Below are positions 1 to 10,233 of a DNA stretch of 36,482 nucleotides, piece by piece. The stretch comes from Gnetum montanum (Eukaryota; Streptophyta; Gnetopsida; Gnetales; Gnetaceae), in assembly GCA_015680685.1 (NCBI GenBank), contig MNCI01003938.1:87257-123738 (forward strand), read 5' to 3'. Below the pieces are notes generated by a model. It was not told where the DNA came from. It saw only the letters and a list, made by a program, of their open reading frames with translations, and ran no database searches. A program made the position numbers and the translations under genes. Position 1 is the stretch's first letter; the number at the start of each line of letters is the position of its first letter.

Positions 1-184
1 TGTCTTAAGCTTTGGCTCCATGGTGAGTAATTGAGGATTGAGAGGGAACATGTGTGGCCTCTAAGATCCTTGAAAGAGTTGAAAGTTGAGCTTGGCTCCT
101 CATCTTTGATGGATTTTATCTATATTTTTAGAATTTTTTAGTATAAGGGATATTTTCTCTATTTCGTTATGTTTTTCTTATTTT
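1..184. other. Unassigned AT-rich sequence
   Basis: No coding frame, LTR end or recognisable repeat was found here. It may belong to the upstream half of the E1 5' LTR, but I could not align it to the E3 LTR. Confidence 0.3.
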
Positions 185-564
185 CAAAGCTATATCTACT
201 TGGAAGTTTCGAAAATGGATCTTTTGGGATCTATTGAGATAACACAACTGCACCAAAATGGATGTTCCATGTTTAGGCTAGATTAGTTAATTTAAATATT
301 AAATATTTCTCTATTTAATTATTTTGTAGGTACAAAAAATAATAAAACATTATAAAAATGAATATCTTATACCTCAATCACACTTGACAGTACCAACAAA
401 TTAACACAAGTGTTGATTGGAAAGACAATGATTAATAAACCACATTCTTCACCATATAATAATATTGGTCACTTGGGTAAATAGAATCTCTAGAATTTGA
501 CTAGATCACATGTACATGCTAGTAATTTTTATGATTGAGCATAGAGAGTACTTACTACTCATCA
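185..564 (+). repeat. E1 5' LTR, 3' part only
   Basis: The last ~285 bp (from about 281) align by eye with the end of the E3 LTR (31340-31626): the TTAGTTAATT stretch, the region leading to a forward-running GATTAATAAACC-like block, then a TATGGTTGAG-like block and the terminal CTCATCA. The part from 185 to 280 aligns only weakly around ACTTGG. The upstream U3 with the TATA box is outside the window or unrecognisable. The LTR end is fixed by the PBS directly after it. Confidence 0.65.
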
Positions 565-565
565 T

Positions 566-583
566 TGATGTCATTTCCAAGGA
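566..583 (+). promoter_or_regulatory. E1 primer binding site, tRNA-Asp type, decayed
   Basis: It reads TGATGTCATTTCCAAGGA, directly after the LTR end and one spacer base. The family consensus is TGGCGCCGTTGCCGGGGA, the complement of the 3' end of plant tRNA-Asp including CCA. Seven of 18 positions differ, and six of these are C-to-T or G-to-A. Confidence 0.65.
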
Positions 584-689
584 CTCATTTGAGTTAAGTG
601 CACTAGTAGAAGAAAGTTGTTGTAGAAGAAAATAACATATTATCATTTAGAAAAATAAAAATGATAATATTTTATCAAGGCACACTATA

Positions 690-2815
690 TCAAAACCAAT
701 TAAGATGTCTTTTTATTGCAGGAATGATTCACCACCATCTATCGATGACTCCAACCAACATAGAACTAGAAGGAATTTTGGTGAGATACCTCAATAACTA
801 AGGATCATTTATGCACATCCAAATTCCTATTATCTAGAATTTGACTTCATCCTTCATCAACATGAATATCTATGGTGGATGGATATGGAGGATAACATTA
901 TATTACCTCCCAATCAATCTATTCTTATAATGCTCATGGTAGCTCTCCTGAGACTAGGGCTTGAACTAATAGGCCTATATTACCAAGTAACTAAGCACCT
1001 CTCTAGAGAGTATTACCCAACAGAAGCCCAATGTAAGAAAGATCAACACATGAAGGCATGCTATGTATTCTCCAAGGGCAAATAGGTGATGATTCCACTA
1101 TTTCTACAATTATAGAAGGAGGGACCATAATTTCTATCAGGGAAAGATCAACACCAAGGTCCTCCTCCTTTTGATGAGGAAGATATAACTTACCAATAAT
1201 TACAATAAACCTTGATGAGTAATCAAGATGAAAGGAATACTAGTTCTAGAACCAAAATAACCTTAAGGCCAAGATCTCCAAATCATTCATCAAAAGATCA
1301 ATTAAGAAACCAAAGGAGAAGGGTAAGTTGACACCATTCTCATAGTCCTTCACCTTCACCATCCTCCTCCTCATCAAACTATGACAAGAGGAATCATGAC
1401 TAAAACAGAAGGAGGAATGATTAAGATCAAGATGGAGATGAACAAAGGTTCCATCATAGAGATGGAAGAAAAAAGCATAGTTAATAACAAGAGAGATAGA
1501 AGCATTATCAAGAAAGAAGGCATAATAGGTTACATCATATGAGACATAGTGTTGACAAGGACCATCATGAATATAATGACTATGATGAACCATTGATGGG
1601 TATAAGAATCATGATTAATATTTTAGAAGCAACTCATATTCCTACCAAGTATTAAAGGGATAGTCAAATCAAATGGCTTGATATAAACAACATTTCTAAA
1701 TTTGAAGTAGGATATAATTCTAATCCACAACATCATTTACAAGTCTTCCATGATGCCTATGCTTAGCAAAATATTGGAAAAAAGTGGCATAACCTCAAAT
1801 TGTTTCCTAGGACACTTATCAAGGAAGCTGAAAGTTGGTACCATTCCTTGGAGTTGGAATTTCTTTTCAAATGGAGTACGATGCTAGAAATGTTTAATGA
1901 TAAGTATCAAATGTATTCTAGGATGTCTAACTTGAGAAAAAATCCAAGGGTGGAAATAAGGAAATCATGAATTTCTTAATGCAACTTTGGGCAAATATTA
2001 CGCTCTTTTGCATCACTATACAAACCATGGTTTCCCTTAAAGGAAATAGCTTTACACATAATAGATGGGCTCCAAAATAAAACCAAAGAGACCCTTGGAG
2101 TTTATCCCAAAGGAAGATGTCAAAAATGAGGGTCCATTAGATCCACATGCTTATTAAGGAAGTGGCCAAAGAAGAGGGAGAACTTAAAAAGAGAGAAAGT
2201 ATAAAAGAGTATAAAAAAGACTCCTCCATTCATAAAAGGAATGTATTCTTCTATGATTCTAAGGAGAAAGCAACATTGGATAAAGTCGTACAAAAGAAAA
2301 CTTGCCAATCCAAAAATTTGTTCTAGAAATATCGACTAAGGTGGATAAAATGTGGGACTCCTTGGATGAGACATCCTAAACAACTCTAAAGATTATGAAG
2401 AAGAAAATATAGCATGGAAACCAATATAGGAACAAATGGAGAAAAAAATATACAAGCAAGGACTATTATCTACAAAAATGTAAGGCTGCAGTAATTAATG
2501 AGGTTGCAGATTCTAAAATAGATGAAGAAGGATGTGACATATGCTAGTACAAACATCCTAAAGGATATTGTTCTATATTGTCATACTTACAAGAATCTAG
2601 GGTATGTTCTTCAAATCCAAAATTTGCAAAAAGATAGCCACCCTAGAGATTGCATTATTCACAAGACAATTATAGGCAACAATCCTAGTAGTCATAGTAT
2701 TATCCAAGTGGAGCACCATCCAAACCTTAGGATCATTATCAGCAATGGAAAAAGCCATAGTCATAGGAGATGCCACCACCAAGGCAGCAATACCCTTATC
2801 ATCAACTAGACCTGT
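690..2815 (+). pseudogene. gag: E1 gag (Ty3/gypsy capsid-nucleocapsid), decayed
   Basis: This is the structural polyprotein that would form the retrotransposon particle. The plus-strand reading matches E3 gag (31772-34150) in order: an N-terminal segment (about 720-1080), a Ser/His/Arg-rich segment (about 1330-1590), then the capsid core (about 1620-2110) with stretches such as LFPRTLIKEAESWY and MFNDKYQMYSRMSNLRK. A zinc knuckle at 2533-2571 has the spacing C-x2-C-x3-H-x4-C with one stop inside. Many stops and several frame changes are present. ORFs on the opposite strand at 1246-1593 and 2120-2308 are shadows of it. The product is certainly non-functional. Confidence 0.8.
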
Positions 2816-3229
2816 ATGGGTATATTGTCCAATAACCTATATCTCCTTATGGCTCCATAAGCCATACTTTCTTCTTCCATTATTATTATCCCTTTAAATA
2901 TCACACAATGACTAGTCTAAAAGCCAAATCTTCTTTCACTTATCCTCCTCATTATCAATCACAACACCCCACACCTCTCACTTTCACTTTTTGTAACATG
3001 CACCACCTATGCAAGGGGAAATCCCATCGTAGCCTCAGCAATGCAATGCCATAGGGTGTATGATTTTATAGCTAGATTACAATTCTAGTGGTTCTAAGTG
3101 TAAAGCTAAAAATGGGTTGTACTTAGACCCAACAGTTCACCTAAGCCCTCGTAAGCATCTATGACTACTAACCCTTCACAAAATGCTTAAGAAATTTCTA
3201 CCAAGCTTCCTTCAAGCTAAAGATCCCAG

Positions 3230-3900
3230 AATGTGCATACTATCATGTTAACACATGCAGTTACCAATTGGATCAAGGTAGAAAACCTTCCTAGGAAAAG
3301 ATCTAATCTTGGAAGCCTCCTAATCTATCTAAAATTTGCCAAAATGAGCCCTGTAAATCTCTACTAGAATCAAATTTTGAGGCAAATTTAATATCCTAAG
3401 AGATGTACAAAACTTATAACTTGCCTCCATTAAAGAAATTTAACATTAGGTTAGTGTTCACTAATCAATACATCATTGTTTCCTTGGGATTGGTGGAGGA
3501 CATTATGACCACTATTTGTAGATGGTCCTATTTAGTGAATTTCCTAGTAATCATCATGGACAATTGTAAAGGATGCTTCCCTATTATTATGGGAAGTTCT
3601 TTGCTTAGTACAATTGATGCTAAGCTAGGAATTGTAGACCTTTCATTGAAAATCTCCAAGGAAAATGATTTTTTAAAAATAGAGAAGAATAGGATTCCAT
3701 GCATCACGTATAGTAATATAAGGTGCCATTATGTGTAGAAAATATGAGCCATAAAACGCACCTTTATCATAGCAGGCAAGAAGTCTGTTGAAACTTTAGA
3801 TGTTCAAAGGTGCCTATACACAATAGCCACCAAACAAGAAGGTATCTAATGGTTGACCATAGATAATAACTCTAATTCAACAATGTGCATGAAACTACCT
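3230..3900 (+). pseudogene. E1 retroviral-type aspartic protease, decayed
   Basis: The conserved entry VTNWIKV...LPRK at about 3255-3295 matches E3 at 34327-34370. The stretch at 3403-3738 aligns with the E3 protease body, including SLGLVEDIMTTICRW and FPIIMGSSLL. The active-site block (DLG in E3) falls in the damaged part at about 3340-3390 and cannot be read. The tail at about 3800-3860 matches E3 at 34860-34915. It would have processed the Gag-Pol polyprotein in the particle. Confidence 0.75.
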
Positions 3901-4209
3901 AAGCTCCTCACAAGTGCTTATATAGATAAAATGAATGAAATGGAGCAAATTTAGAATCAACTTTACTATAAAGAAGAAAAATTGAATTAGGAAGAGTTAG
4001 AAATCCCTAAAAACTTTAAACATGAACCATTGAATTAAAATCTTTATCAAGAACTTTGAAATATCCATTTCTTGGTAATGTTGAGCTAGTAATCATCAAT
4101 GCTAATCGCACTAAAAAATAGAAAGGAAAGCTACTAAAAGTTGTAAAAAAATGGCCAATAGCTTTTTTCTGGTCATATGATGAATTGACTAATATAGATC
4201 CATGCATAT

Positions 4210-4920
4210 GCTAGCATTATATCTATACAATTTCCACTACCAAACCAAAGAGGCAACAATAGAGAAGGTTGAATCCCAAGTTGAAACAAGTTGTTAAAGA
4301 TGAAGTTGAAAAACTTCTTAAGGCAAGATTCATCTATCTTAAGGAAAATAGTGACTGGATGAGTTCACTCATTATTGTACTAAAGAAACAAGGAGAATGA
4401 AGGATTTGTATAGACTTTAGGTTGTTGAGCATGATCACATTCAAAGATCATTTTCCATTATCATTTGTAGACCAAGTACTAGATACAACTACAAGACATC
4501 ATCACTAAAATTTTATGGATGGATATAGTGGCTACAACCAAATCTAAATTGCACTAGAAACCTAGGCCATGACAACTTTCACAAGTCCTTGGGGGACATT
4601 TGGATATAATAAAATATCCTTTGGTCTTTGTAATGCTCCGGTGACTTTTCAATGCTTAGTCCTACGCATCTTTCAAAAATAGATTGGTAGTGATATGAAA
4701 GTCTTCATGAAAGACTTTTTAACCTATGGTACTAACCATGAACAGTCATTAAACCATCTTGTGTAGGTACTTAAATGATATGTAGAAACAAACTTGCTAT
4801 TCAACTAGCATAAGAGCTACTTGATGGTCAAAGATGACATTATCTTAGAGTACAGAGTTTTAGAAAAGGGAATAGAGATGGATCCTAAGAAAGTAAGGGT
4901 CATCCAAGAAATAAATAGAA
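4210..4920 (+). pseudogene. pol: E1 reverse transcriptase, decayed
   Basis: This enzyme copies the element RNA into cDNA. The plus strand carries typical Ty3/gypsy RT blocks: KDEVEKLLKARFIY with the following SLIIVLKKQGE and RICIDFRLL (about 4280-4425), then FTSPWGTFGYNKISFGLCNA (about 4578-4640, one reading correction needed) and VFMKDFLTYG (about 4701-4730). The catalytic block is normally F/Y-x-DD. Here it reads FMKD, so the first aspartate (codon 4710-4712) is replaced by lysine and the enzyme is dead even apart from the stops and frameshifts. It lies between protease and RNase H, the usual Ty3 order. Confidence 0.85.
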
Positions 4921-4929
4921 AACGTTGAA

Positions 4930-5490
4930 CTACCAAAGATATGAAACTATTTCTTAGTTATATTGGTTATTATATGTGCTTCATTGAAAATTTCTCCAAA
5001 ATCATCAAACCTAGTAGAGCTTACCAAGAAAGATGTAGTCTTTGAATAAACTAAGAAATATGAATAAGCATTCAAGTACCTAAAATAGTTCATAGAAATC
5101 CCAATTCTATGCATCCTAGGTTGGCCCAAGCAATTTTATATCATGAAAGATGCATCTAACTATGCCTTGGAAGCACTGCTTACATAAATGGATGATAAAA
5201 AATGTCCATGTTATATCCATTATGCAAGTTGAGCATTATAATTATGCAACTCAAATACACCTCCATTGAAAAATAACTCATGATGGTTGTGTATGTTTTG
5301 GAAAATTTTGGGCACTATGTGCTTGGATATCTAATTTTTGTACACATGGATGATAGTGTGATGCAATTCTTAATGAACAAACTAGTGGTACGTCCCCTTG
5401 TCATATGATGGTTAGTGATTTTACAAGACTTTAATCTAATAATGATGAAAAGGAAAAAAATCAAAATATAGTTGTAGATTGTTTGTTTCA
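4930..5490 (+). pseudogene. pol: E1 RNase H and RT connection, decayed
   Basis: Fragments in changing frames read as the RT thumb/connection (MKLFLSYIGYY, FIENFSKIIKPL), then the RNase H start FYIMKDASNYALEALL at about 5130-5180, whose DAS aspartate is the expected first catalytic residue. Later pieces (YATQIH, ILQDFNLIIMKRKKNQNIVVD near 5410-5480, read across a frame) match the end of the Ty3 RNase H domain. The domain degrades the RNA strand of the RNA-DNA hybrid. It is inactive here through stops and frameshifts. Confidence 0.8.
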
Positions 5491-5499
5491 ATTGTGAAG

Positions 5500-6844
5500 A
5501 GATAACAATGAGGATGCAAAACCCTTATCTGATCAATTTCCAAATGAACTACTCTTTGCTAATATCATTGAAGTTCAAGCACAAAGGGCTACCAAGTGGT
5601 ATGACAAGTTTCTCTCATATTTCCTCACATAGAAGACTCCTACAAAATGGAATCATAGGAAGAAATAACAATTTCTTCATCAGGTCAAACATTGCATGGA
5701 AATTGAAGGCAACCTCTACAAGGCTTATGAGGATTGGCTTGGTATGATGGTATGTACCCAACACAAATTAGTTACTAGTTCTTCAAGATGCTCACAAAGG
5801 TCCTTCTAGGGGCCATTATGCAGGAAGGAGAACTACCGTAAATGGTCCTCATGGTAGAATACTTTTAGCCAAAAATCTTTAGGTATGCTTACCATTTCTC
5901 CTATTCATGCCAAAGGTGTCAATGATATGGAGGAATGACCACTTGAATTGAAGAGCCTTAATAGTGGATCCAATCAATAGAGTCTTTTAACCTTTGGGAT
6001 ATTAACTTCATGGGATTCATCACTTTCATATCTAATGAAAATTCTTACATTATAGTTGCTATTCACTAGTGTATCAAATGGGCTAAATCTATAGTCATAT
6101 TTAACTGTACATCTATCATTGCAATCCAATTTTTTCAATAATAGGTGGTAACTAGGTTTGGTGTACCCAAAGTACTAATTTCAAACAACAAAACACATTT
6201 CACAATTTTTTCTTTCCACGAGTTAATGTAACGCTTGGGGTGCAACATAGAATCATAACACCTTATCACCCCTAAGCCAATGGTCAAGTAGAGGTCATCA
6301 ATAAGGAAATTACAAGAATCTTAACATAAAGCATTAGTAGATATAGGAAAAATTAGAGTGTCAGGCTCAACGATGCCCTTTAAACATATCTCTCAACATC
6401 GAAACTTCATATAGGCTACTCTCTCTATGTGTTTGTGTATAGAAAGTAACCAAAAATTCTGATTTAAACTAAACTCTGTACACTCATAGTAGCTTATGAA
6501 CTTGACATAGACATTAACCTAGCATATAAAAAGACTCATGATGCTCAATATGCTAGATGAAAACCAAAGAGTATCCCTAACAATGAATGAAGTGCATAAG
6601 GCACACACTAAATAATGTCACAAAGCCTAGATAAGGAAAGTTACATTCAAACTAAGGGTTAAGGTTCTCTATTAGAATCCCATGCATGTGCCTCAATGAA
6701 CCAAGTTCTGGATATTATGGAAAGAACCTTACAAAATTCACTCAACTTTTCCTTTTGGGGCTCTAACAATTGACCATTCAACAAGCCCTTTCAAGCACAT
6801 ATTAGTCAATATCTAGCAACTCAAATAATTTATGGAATCTCAAG
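5500..6844 (+). pseudogene. pol: E1 integrase, decayed, ends at the E2 insertion
   Basis: Integrase joins the cDNA to the chromosome. Visible blocks, across frames: an N-terminal HHCC zinc region (HKGPSRGHYAGRRTT at about 5790-5835; CQRCQ near 5908-5922), the catalytic core with a WDINFMG aspartate (about 5998), VLISNNKTHF where the second aspartate has become asparagine (about 6170-6195), and GQVEVINKEI with the glutamate near 6285. A GPY-like EPYKI is at about 6727. No chromodomain is seen. E1 coding ends within about 10 codons of the E2 LTR, so E2 landed at the 3' edge of pol. Confidence 0.85.
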
Positions 6845-7723
6845 TGATGAATCATGATTTTCCAAGCCCCGATATCAGGTACATGATCTTGAGTACAAGA
6901 TATTAGGTGCCCAATATCTCAGCTAGGATATGATATCATATACACGATATCATGATTCTTATGTTGGCTTATAAATATAGCACTCAGGCGCATGAGGAAG
7001 AGTCTTTTGCTAGTAAGTCTTTAGGTCGAGTCTTTTTGTCAATTTTTAGTTAGGTTTCAATTCTTTTCCAAGTGCATGCCCACAATGTGATGCTTGTAAT
7101 TGTATAGAGCCTTTGTTTGAGTGTGTCGTACTTGGACACACATACAATCAAAAATAAAGATCGAGATTGCTCCATCATTGTAACATTCACTGAGTTTTTA
7201 ATTGTTTAAGTGTTAATTATTATTTATTATTTTCTTAGTTAATATTTATTTTATCATCATTTACTATTCCTATTGTAAACATAAAATAAGTATGTCTTAA
7301 TCACGAACATTTAAGTTTAACTACGTGGTAACCCAATAGCGTATCTAGTAGTGCTTTGAGTGATGTACGCTTGGTAATCCCAGAAGTAGTACACAAAATC
7401 CAAGATGCATATGGATGATTAAGGATAGATGTTCATCGCACTTAAGCTAGCTTAGATTTTATTTCCTATTACTTATTATTTTAATCAATTTATTTCTCAT
7501 TGTCTCTAGGAGTAGCATAGTATTAGAAACCACATCATACACCTCACTCTGGACTAAACCATACATGATAAAGTAAATACTAGTCCAAGTCAGAAGACAG
7601 TGAACTACGATCAACGTATAACTATCTAGGTACCACAACTAGTCCATCCATGGAGTTAAACCGAATCACATGTACATACTCGTATTTGTATGGTTGAGTG
7701 TAGGGGTACCTCGCTGCTCATCA
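6845..7723 (+). repeat. E2 5' LTR
   Basis: U3 carries several degenerate GATATC palindromes (6870-6955). The TATA box TATAAATA is at 6970-6977 and a polyadenylation signal AATAAA at 7153-7158. The end is set by TCATCA followed by the PBS. It is homologous along its whole length to 12316-13194. Confidence 0.92.
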
Positions 7724-7724
7724 T

Positions 7725-7742
7725 TGGCATCGTTGTTAGCGA
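7725..7742 (+). promoter_or_regulatory. E2 primer binding site, tRNA-Asp type
   Basis: TGGCATCGTTGTTAGCGA lies one base after the LTR. It differs from the tRNA-Asp complement TGGCGCCGTTGCCGGGGA at six positions, five of them C-to-T or G-to-A. Confidence 0.7.
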
Positions 7743-7857
7743 CAATGCTAGTTATCTAGATTAGTTATTTCATATAAGATCATTGTAACAAAGTATTAAT
7801 TATATATCTTTTAGATAAGGAAATTAAATTCAATTAATTCACACACAATTCAAAATA

Positions 7858-8867
7858 ATGTCTCTTTCACAAAATAGCAATAACACAACATATAGCAAGG
7901 CAATTCATTGGAGAACTAACAAAGAAGTTTGGAGTACTCAATCTTATGCAGGAGTTTCATATGTTCATAGATACCCCAACAATACTCAAGGACTTTTGTC
8001 ATCCAACTTAGACACCTCTAGTGAAGGTGGAACATCCCCTAGAATGAGGAGGCCCATAAGGCCTAGGACCTTCTCAATGGATAGTAAGAGTACATCAGGG
8101 GAAGACTGGGAAACTTACAGAAGTCATGACGCATTTTTCAGGTCCCTCTCTTTCTCTACTCTTTGAATGTCAAGTTGTGACATGGATGACTATTCCTCAA
8201 GGGATCGATGTAGAAATAAACATCGAACCCACGGGCAAAATCAGGAATGTCAATATGAATAAGGACAACATTATCCCAACTCATAAACTCATAACCTATT
8301 TAGTGACAATGAACCCTTATTGGTCACTAAAAGCCTAATGCATATAACAAAGGTTGTTTGGATATCTCGTAGGCATTGCAAGGAAAGCCATCTATCCAAG
8401 CTTGATTTAAAAAACTTTCCTAATTTCTCATAAGGTTATGATTTAGAACCGCAACATCATTTACAAGCCTTCTATGATGCATGTGTATGGAACAACGTTA
8501 AGAATGGGTGGCAAAGGCTTAAGCTCTTCCCTATGACACTCGTTGGCCAAGCTAAAGTGTGGTACAAGTCTTTGAATTCAATTTGATGTTGGCCTACAAT
8601 GGTAAATCTCTTCAATGAAAGATATCAAACCTATGAAAGAGTGTCAGCCTTGAGGAGACAAATCCAAGAGTGGAAACAAGGGCAACATGAATCCTTAAAC
8701 ATGGCCTTAGAAAGATACTACTCTTTGTTAAACAAATGCCTAGGCCATGGGTTCTCCAAGGAAAGGCTATTGTATCACATCATGGATGCGCTCCGTAATG
8801 AAACAAGGGAGAACCTAGGGATTTATGCCCTAGGTCAACTATATGAACTATGAACCCATCAATTCTA
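7858..8867 (+). pseudogene. gag: E2 gag, N-terminal and capsid part
   Basis: An intact 102-codon opening (7858-8166) is rich in Ser, Arg and Asn. Damaged sequence follows, and then the capsid core. The clearest stretch is 8599-8853, with NLFNERYQTYERVSALRRQI and ENLGIYALGQL, aligning with E3 gag at 32960-33200. Upstream, LFPMTLVGQAKVWYKSL is readable at about 8525-8575. The frame runs into a single N at 8868, which I take to be a contig junction. The rest of the gene continues on the reverse strand of 8869-9465 and then forward from 9467. Confidence 0.8.
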
Positions 8868-8868
8868 N
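8868..8868. other. Single N, left contig junction
   Basis: It marks the left edge of the reversed piece. The 73 bases before it recur exactly, reverse-complemented, just before the second N. Confidence 0.8.
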
Positions 8869-9465
8869 CAGGGATGTGTCCAACCATGTACTTCTATATG
8901 AAATCTAGATGCAACATTCTTCCCCAATGCTCATGTAGATGTGACAAGATTAGGCATTGGCCTCTTGAGTGATCATACAGGCAAACATTGCATTGATACT
9001 TATGTTTTTTGGTTAAGCCCCTATCCTCATTTTCTTCAACCCTTCTTTCTAATTGTCGAATGGTGTTCTTTCCTGTTTCTAGGTTTGGTATCCTCTATTT
9101 GTTTTGGTCATCAAAGTTAGCTTGCGTGGGTCTCCCTTTAATAATGTTTACGTATTCTCTAGATTTTTCATGCACCCACTTCATCATCTTGTTAATCTTT
9201 TCCTTGATTTCATCTAGTGATTTTAGTATTGGCAAAGGTAGAAATGGTTTCACCTCCTCAAGGTGAGTTGATTTCTCCTCTTTATGATTATGGACCTTTG
9301 TTACTTCAAGAGTTTGATCCTGTTGAGATTTTTCAACATTCCCCCATTTGGCTATTTCTCCTTCTTCTTTTTCTACCCACTTAATAAGCTCTTAGAATTG
9401 ATGGGTTCATAGTTCATATAGTTGACCTAGGGCATAAATCCCTAGGTTCTCCCTTGTTTCATTAC
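8869..9465 (-). pseudogene. gag: E2 gag, middle part, in reversed orientation between two Ns
   Basis: Read on the minus strand, this block continues E2 gag: a Glu/Lys-rich linker (KWVEKEEGE near 9370), further linker, and a nucleocapsid zinc knuckle CNVCLYDHSRGQC at 8954-8992 with the family spacing C-x2-C-x3-H-x4-C. It is the only gag piece of E2 on this strand. Its edge at 9393-9465 is a 73-base exact reverse complement of 8795-8867. The piece is bounded by single Ns at 8868 and 9466. The simplest reading is a contig placed backwards, not a biological inversion. Two or three stops remain in the frame. Confidence 0.85.
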
Positions 9466-9466
9466 N
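9466..9466. other. Single N, right contig junction
   Basis: It marks the right edge of the reversed piece. Gag reading resumes on the plus strand at 9467. Confidence 0.8.
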
Positions 9467-10097
9467 ACTTGCCACACCCTTCATACCATCCAAAACTAAG
9501 CACTTATTATGTTCAACACCCTATTTCTCCAACTAAATCGACATCCTTTGTTTCACCTCATCATTATCATTCTCCCGAGTTTCATCAACCCATGTCCTCT
9601 CCTATGGGATCACCACCTCATGTTCCTTACACTTCTCCTTGCCCTCAATATTCTCATTCTTCACCTCCTTCTACATCACCACCAATTGTACCAGAAGGTT
9701 TTGCACCACAGCACCAACCCACAAACATTACTTGTGCTGAACTGTCAATAATAGTGGGAATCCTCCAAAACATCAGAAGTGTCCTTTATTTAGGCATGGT
9801 TGTAGAAAGAGACAACACAGTTCTGAAACCATTGCATCCTCCATCTCAGCACAAGCCCAGCACTATGATGCACCTTCCTCTTTGAACTCAACACCTCCTA
9901 TTACCTTATCCAGGCCACCAATCAACACTCCAACAACCATGTGGCCTAATGAATATAACAATGTGGGAAGACATATCGATCCTTGCATACCATCCTATGG
10001 TCACAGGTGCCATAGTGGGTCAGCTACTTATCACGTGACTACATCTTATAATCTACCCCAATATGCCTACTTTACTCAAGTGTGTGAATCCTAATTT
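9467..10097 (+). pseudogene. gag: E2 gag, Pro/Ser/His-rich C-terminal part
   Basis: The open stretch 9454-9885 is rich in Pro, Ser, His and Tyr and corresponds to the PPRQQYPYEQ-like tail of E3 gag (33700-34150). A further open stretch (9882-10094) shows the same bias. No protease VTNWIK or DLG block follows, unlike E3. About 130 bp later the sequence passes into the shared 3' region, so the deletion in E2 removed protease as well as pol. Confidence 0.65.
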
Positions 10098-10225
10098 GGG
10101 TACATTCCTACCACCAAACCAAAAGACACCTAGTGGTTTGGATATGACTAAACCCAAATATTTCCAACATGCATGGATCCAAACTTTCCATTTATTAATT
10201 CTTGCCATAATCAAAGGTTCATTCA

Positions 10226-10233
10226 TGGGGGAC
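10226..10233 (+). promoter_or_regulatory. Internal PPT-like G run at the start of the E2 3' region
   Basis: CATGGGGGACATCCCCC. The same CATGGGGGA motif follows the last coding domain in E1 (13279) and E3 (35119). Here it also forms a near-perfect hairpin with the following C run. Confidence 0.5.

Noticed and set aside
1246-1593. 115-codon minus-strand ORF
   Set aside because: It is the antisense shadow of the His/Arg-rich part of E1 gag, which aligns with E3 on the plus strand.
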